Assembly (NCBI GenBank): GCA_964559575.1
Contig: CAZLGQ010000024.1
Coordinates: forward strand, 1-8,278
Length of the DNA stretch: 8,278 nt
Source of the DNA: SKVL01 sp964559575
Lineage (GTDB): Bacteria > Patescibacteriota > Minisyncoccia > Phycocordibacterales > CSBR16-193
Direction: 5' to 3'
This document shows, piece after piece, positions 7,128-8,278 of this stretch. Below the pieces are notes generated by a model, which did no database searches, had not been told where the DNA came from, and was given only the letters and a program-made list of their open reading frames with translations. Each line of letters starts with the position of its first letter. Positions within the stretch are counted from its first letter, which is position 1. Position numbers and translations under genes: made by a program.

Positions 7128-7156
7128 AAAAATCCGTTATAAATAACGGATTTTTT
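7128..7156 (+). terminator. Rho-independent terminator of infC-rpmI-rplT
   Basis: A perfect 12-bp stem (7128-7139 with 7144-7155; core ATCCGTTA/TAACGGAT), loop TAAA and a T run ending at 7156. Because the left arm begins with five A, the same hairpin has a T run on the minus strand too and may also stop transcripts of the membrane-protein gene that ends at 7286. The remainder of the gap, 7157-7285, is AT-rich with nothing recognisable. Confidence 0.9.
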
Positions 7157-7285
7157 ATTTATAAATACTAAATAAAAAATTTTAAAAAATATAAATTAAA
7201 TTACTAATCTATATTGTTTACTTACACAATACCCCAAAAAACAAACCTTATAATCAAATTATTAAATAAAAAATGATAAAATTAT

Positions 7286-7708
7286 TTATTTCTCTTCGTT
7301 TATTTCAATAATATCTGAAGAAAATATCGCAATAAAAAAACCTCCCAAAACTCCAAACAGTATATCAAAAACAGTATCTATGTAATATTCAAAACCAATA
7401 GAAGGATTAACATATCCAATAATGATCTCAAAGATCTCCCACAAAATAGCAATGGATAGAACACAAGCTAAAATAAAAATTATCCTCTGTCTAAATGATA
7501 GATCTTTATAAAAACTAAAAGAGTTAAAAAACCAAATAGTTACTAATGCAGCCCACATACCTCCTAAAAGATGCATCACGATATCAAACCACCAATAATG
7601 CCAATATAGATAAAAATTAATAGATATAAGGTGTAATAATAATATAAATATCAAACCAAACATTACCAACTTTTCCAAAATTGGTATTTTTTTATTCTTT
7701 TTTAACAT
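7286..7708 (-). CDS. Small four-helix membrane protein, YjdF (DUF2238)/VanZ-like
   Basis: A 140-residue integral membrane protein with four hydrophobic segments at about 14-30, 44-63, 75-98 and 112-130, a lysine-rich cytosolic N-terminus and an acidic C-terminus. Conserved-looking polar residues sit in the helices: FDIVMHLLGG (41-50), LWEIFE (89-94) and DTVFDILFGVLGG (111-123). This D..H..GG / E..E / D...D...GG pattern is shared by the YjdF/DUF2238 and VanZ-like membrane proteins, whose biochemical role is not established. The family call is from memory of the motif, not from a search. Upstream on the same strand lie a terminator-like hairpin (7785-7739) and structured RNA, which may control it. 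A -10-like TAAAAT five bases before the ATG offers an alternative, leaderless promoter. No Shine-Dalgarno. Confidence 0.65.
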   Translation of the reverse strand: MLKKNKKIPILEKLVMFGLIFILLLHLISINFYLYWHYWWFDIVMHLLGGMWAALVTIWFFNSFSFYKDLSFRQRIIFILACVLSIAILWEIFEIIIGYVNPSIGFEYYIDTVFDILFGVLGGFFIAIFSSDIIEINEEK

Positions 7709-7734
7709 TTATTATTTTAAAAAAATTATTTTTT

Positions 7735-7785
7735 AAAAAACCCCTTACCGAATTAGTTATATAAAAACCAAACCGATAAGGGGTT
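7735..7785 (-). terminator. Terminator hairpin between structured RNA unit 1 and the membrane-protein gene
   Basis: On the minus strand AACCCCTTA (7785-7777) pairs over 9 bp with TAAGGGGTT (7747-7739), and two further pairs form after one mismatch. A six-T run spans 7740-7735. The loop is about 24 bases. It points at the gene that starts at 7708. Its 5' arm shares five bases (7785-7781) with the 3' strand of the long helix of unit 1. On the plus strand no T run follows, so the minus orientation is preferred. Confidence 0.65.
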
Positions 7786-7976
7786 ATTTGAAATATCGCC
7801 TCAACTATTAAAGTTAAGTGGGTTCTTCAACTCACATCCATCAGATCTAGATACTAGATTATTTCTGTTAAATTTTAATCCAACAGAATAAAATTTTTCC
7901 AAGTTCATCACGATGCGGTAATATCAAGTTCCCTTGCGATAGGTATCTAAGGAATATTCCAAATAACCCACACGTA
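7739..7976 (-). ncRNA. Structured RNA unit 1: candidate riboswitch-like leader or small RNA
   Basis: No known class recognised. A -10-like TATGAT (7988-7983) would start RNA near 7976. Helices on the minus strand: a 17-bp terminal helix (7969-7953 with 7797-7781, two G-U pairs); a short hairpin with arms 7954-7949 and 7935-7929; an apical stem of 10 bp with one bulge (7891-7882 with 7869-7859); ATCTAG-TAT-CTAGAT (7859-7845); GTGAGTT-GAAG-AACCCAC (7836-7819, one A-C mismatch); and a 7-bp hairpin (7818-7800). The first helix encloses all the others, as in a riboswitch aptamer or a rod-shaped RNA like 6S. The terminator follows at once and shares bases with this helix, so the two compete. Pairings were found by eye, without energy calculation or alignment. 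A 39-codon frame (7987-7868) overlaps it but looks fortuitous. Confidence 0.5.
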
Positions 7977-7982
7977 AATACT

Positions 7983-7988
7983 ATCATA
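7983..7988 (-). promoter_or_regulatory. Candidate -10 element for RNA unit 1
   Basis: TATGAT on the minus strand lies 13 bases before the first base of the long terminal helix at 7969, so an RNA starting near 7976 would carry that helix almost at its 5' end. TTGGTA at 8015-8010 is 21 bases upstream, too far for a good -35, so the promoter is weakly supported. Confidence 0.3.
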
Positions 7989-8023
7989 AAAATAAAAATA
8001 TGTAATACCTACCAAAATATTAT

Positions 8024-8062
8024 CAAAATTAAACAACAACCCGAAATATTTCGGGTTGTTGT
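8024..8062 (-). terminator. Near-palindromic hairpin ending RNA unit 2
   Basis: ACAACAACCCGAAA (8062-8049, minus strand) pairs without mismatch over 14 bp with its complement at 8046-8033, leaving a two-base TA between the arms. On the minus strand an interrupted T tract (TTAATTTT) follows; on the plus strand GC-containing sequence follows. It fits a minus-strand intrinsic terminator with a weak U tract, but a cruciform or protein-binding palindrome is possible. Confidence 0.55.
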
Positions 8063-8201
8063 CGCGAAGTGGATAGGATTAAATTACTTGACCTAGCAAA
8101 AAACTAGGTGGGTACTCGCACTTTAAACCGATCTGAACCCGATGTTGTTTCTATTTATAATTTAGAAACATAAAACAAAAACAACATCAGGCTCATCACA
8201 G
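8024..8201 (-). ncRNA. Structured RNA unit 2: candidate non-coding RNA
   Basis: No known class recognised. On the minus strand a 16-bp helix with two G-U pairs joins 8194-8179 (GAGCCTGATGTTGTTT) to 8150-8135 (AAACAACATCGGGTTC). Inside it TGTTTCTA/TAGAAACA (8170-8163 with 8153-8146) can form and shares four bases with it. Next comes a 6-bp hairpin ACCTAG/CTAGGT with a seven-base loop (8109-8104 with 8096-8091), flanked by AAGTG (8123-8119) and CACTT (8071-8067), which can pair around it. The unit ends in the terminator palindrome at 8062-8033, whose AACCCG could alternatively pair with CGGGTT at 8142-8137. TATATT at 8213-8208 is a possible -10. No protein gene lies between this unit and unit 1. 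Confidence 0.4.
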
Positions 8202-8278
8202 CTAAAGAATATAGAATTCCCTTTTTAAGCAATTAAGAAGGACAAGCATTATCAATCCTATTTTTAAGCTTAATTCTT
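8202..8278. other. Edge region upstream of RNA unit 2, partial inverted repeat
   Basis: AATTAAG (8231-8237) with CTTAATT (8269-8275), and inside them AGGA (8239-8242) with TCCT (8256-8259), could form a hairpin on either strand. No T tract or gene is visible, and the window ends inside the element, so its meaning cannot be judged. Confidence 0.2.

Noticed and set aside
7812..7840. AAGTTAAG and a T-arm-like GTGGGTT...AACTCAC suggested 5S rRNA or a tRNA
   Set aside because: The preceding 5S motif (CCGAAC) and the other 5S helices are missing, and there is no acceptor stem, anticodon arm or proper seven-base T loop.
7868..7987. A 39-codon minus-strand frame starting at 7987
   Set aside because: It overlaps the strongest part of RNA unit 1, has no ribosome-binding site, and its start overlaps the -10-like TATGAT. 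It could still be a small peptide, but base pairing explains the sequence better.
8104..8120. AGGTGGGTACTCGC on the plus strand resembles the T-box sequence AGGGTGGNACCGCG
   Set aside because: It has one extra base in the core, no stem I motifs upstream and no following terminator T run on the plus strand. T-T tracts and wobbles point to the minus strand instead.
8185..8201. GTGATGAGCC on the minus strand resembles the hammerhead core CTGATGAG
   Set aside because: The required GAAAC segment and the third stem are absent.
7739..8278. RNase P RNA, tmRNA, SRP RNA or 6S RNA as identity of the structured region
   Set aside because: No GAGGAAAGTCC-type RNase P core, no tmRNA tag frame or T arm, and no GGAA-capped SRP hairpin. 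Unit 1 has a rod-like closing helix as in 6S, but no shared sequence or clear central bubble, so 6S remains only a possibility.
1..8278. CRISPR arrays, insertion sequences, tRNA genes and attachment sites
   Set aside because: No regularly spaced repeats, transposase motifs, tRNA cloverleaf or target duplications were found on either strand.

Overview
The window is strongly AT-rich, has short intergenic gaps, and all its genes read with TGA as a stop. The lysine-rich proteins, the short L35 and the lack of Shine-Dalgarno sequences fit a small-genome bacterium, most likely of the Patescibacteria/CPR type. This placement is an inference from gene style, since no rRNA gene is present. The intact frames argue against the lineages that read UGA as glycine (Absconditabacteria and Gracilibacteria).

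Layout from left to right. At 47-1681 (+) is a cytoplasmic GH13 alpha-glucosidase. Its 3' end overlaps, tail to tail, a sodium-coupled amino-acid transporter of the NSS/LeuT family at 1673-2971 (-). A 305-bp divergent spacer (2972-3276) holds a minus-strand terminator-like hairpin with two competing partners, plus candidate promoters in both directions. Then come two ligase genes on the plus strand: an ATP-grasp enzyme (3277-4557) and a Mur-ligase-fold enzyme related to the cyanophycin/poly-gamma-glutamate synthetase type (4584-5891). Cyanophycin synthetase fuses these same two catalytic modules, so the pair looks like a split peptide-polymer or peptide-cap synthetase. Next is the conserved translation operon infC-rpmI-rplT (5970-7104, +), closed by a strong intrinsic terminator at 7128-7156. 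A small four-helix membrane protein (7286-7708, -; YjdF/VanZ-like) follows.

The last 570 bp (7709-8278) contain no convincing protein gene but are rich in RNA structure. Read on the minus strand, towards the membrane-protein gene, there are two consecutive structured units, each ending in a terminator-like hairpin: unit 2 (about 8201 to 8024) and unit 1 (about 7976 to 7735). In unit 1 the 5' and 3' ends pair in a 17-bp helix. The 3' strand of that helix overlaps the 5' arm of the following terminator by five bases, which is the layout of a transcriptional riboswitch that turns a gene on. Most G-U wobbles in the helices are only possible on the minus strand. I match neither unit to a known RNA class, and this is the most interesting part of the window.

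Start codons throughout lack a usable Shine-Dalgarno sequence. Many have a -10-like hexamer 5 to 12 bases upstream, which suggests leaderless or nearly leaderless mRNAs.
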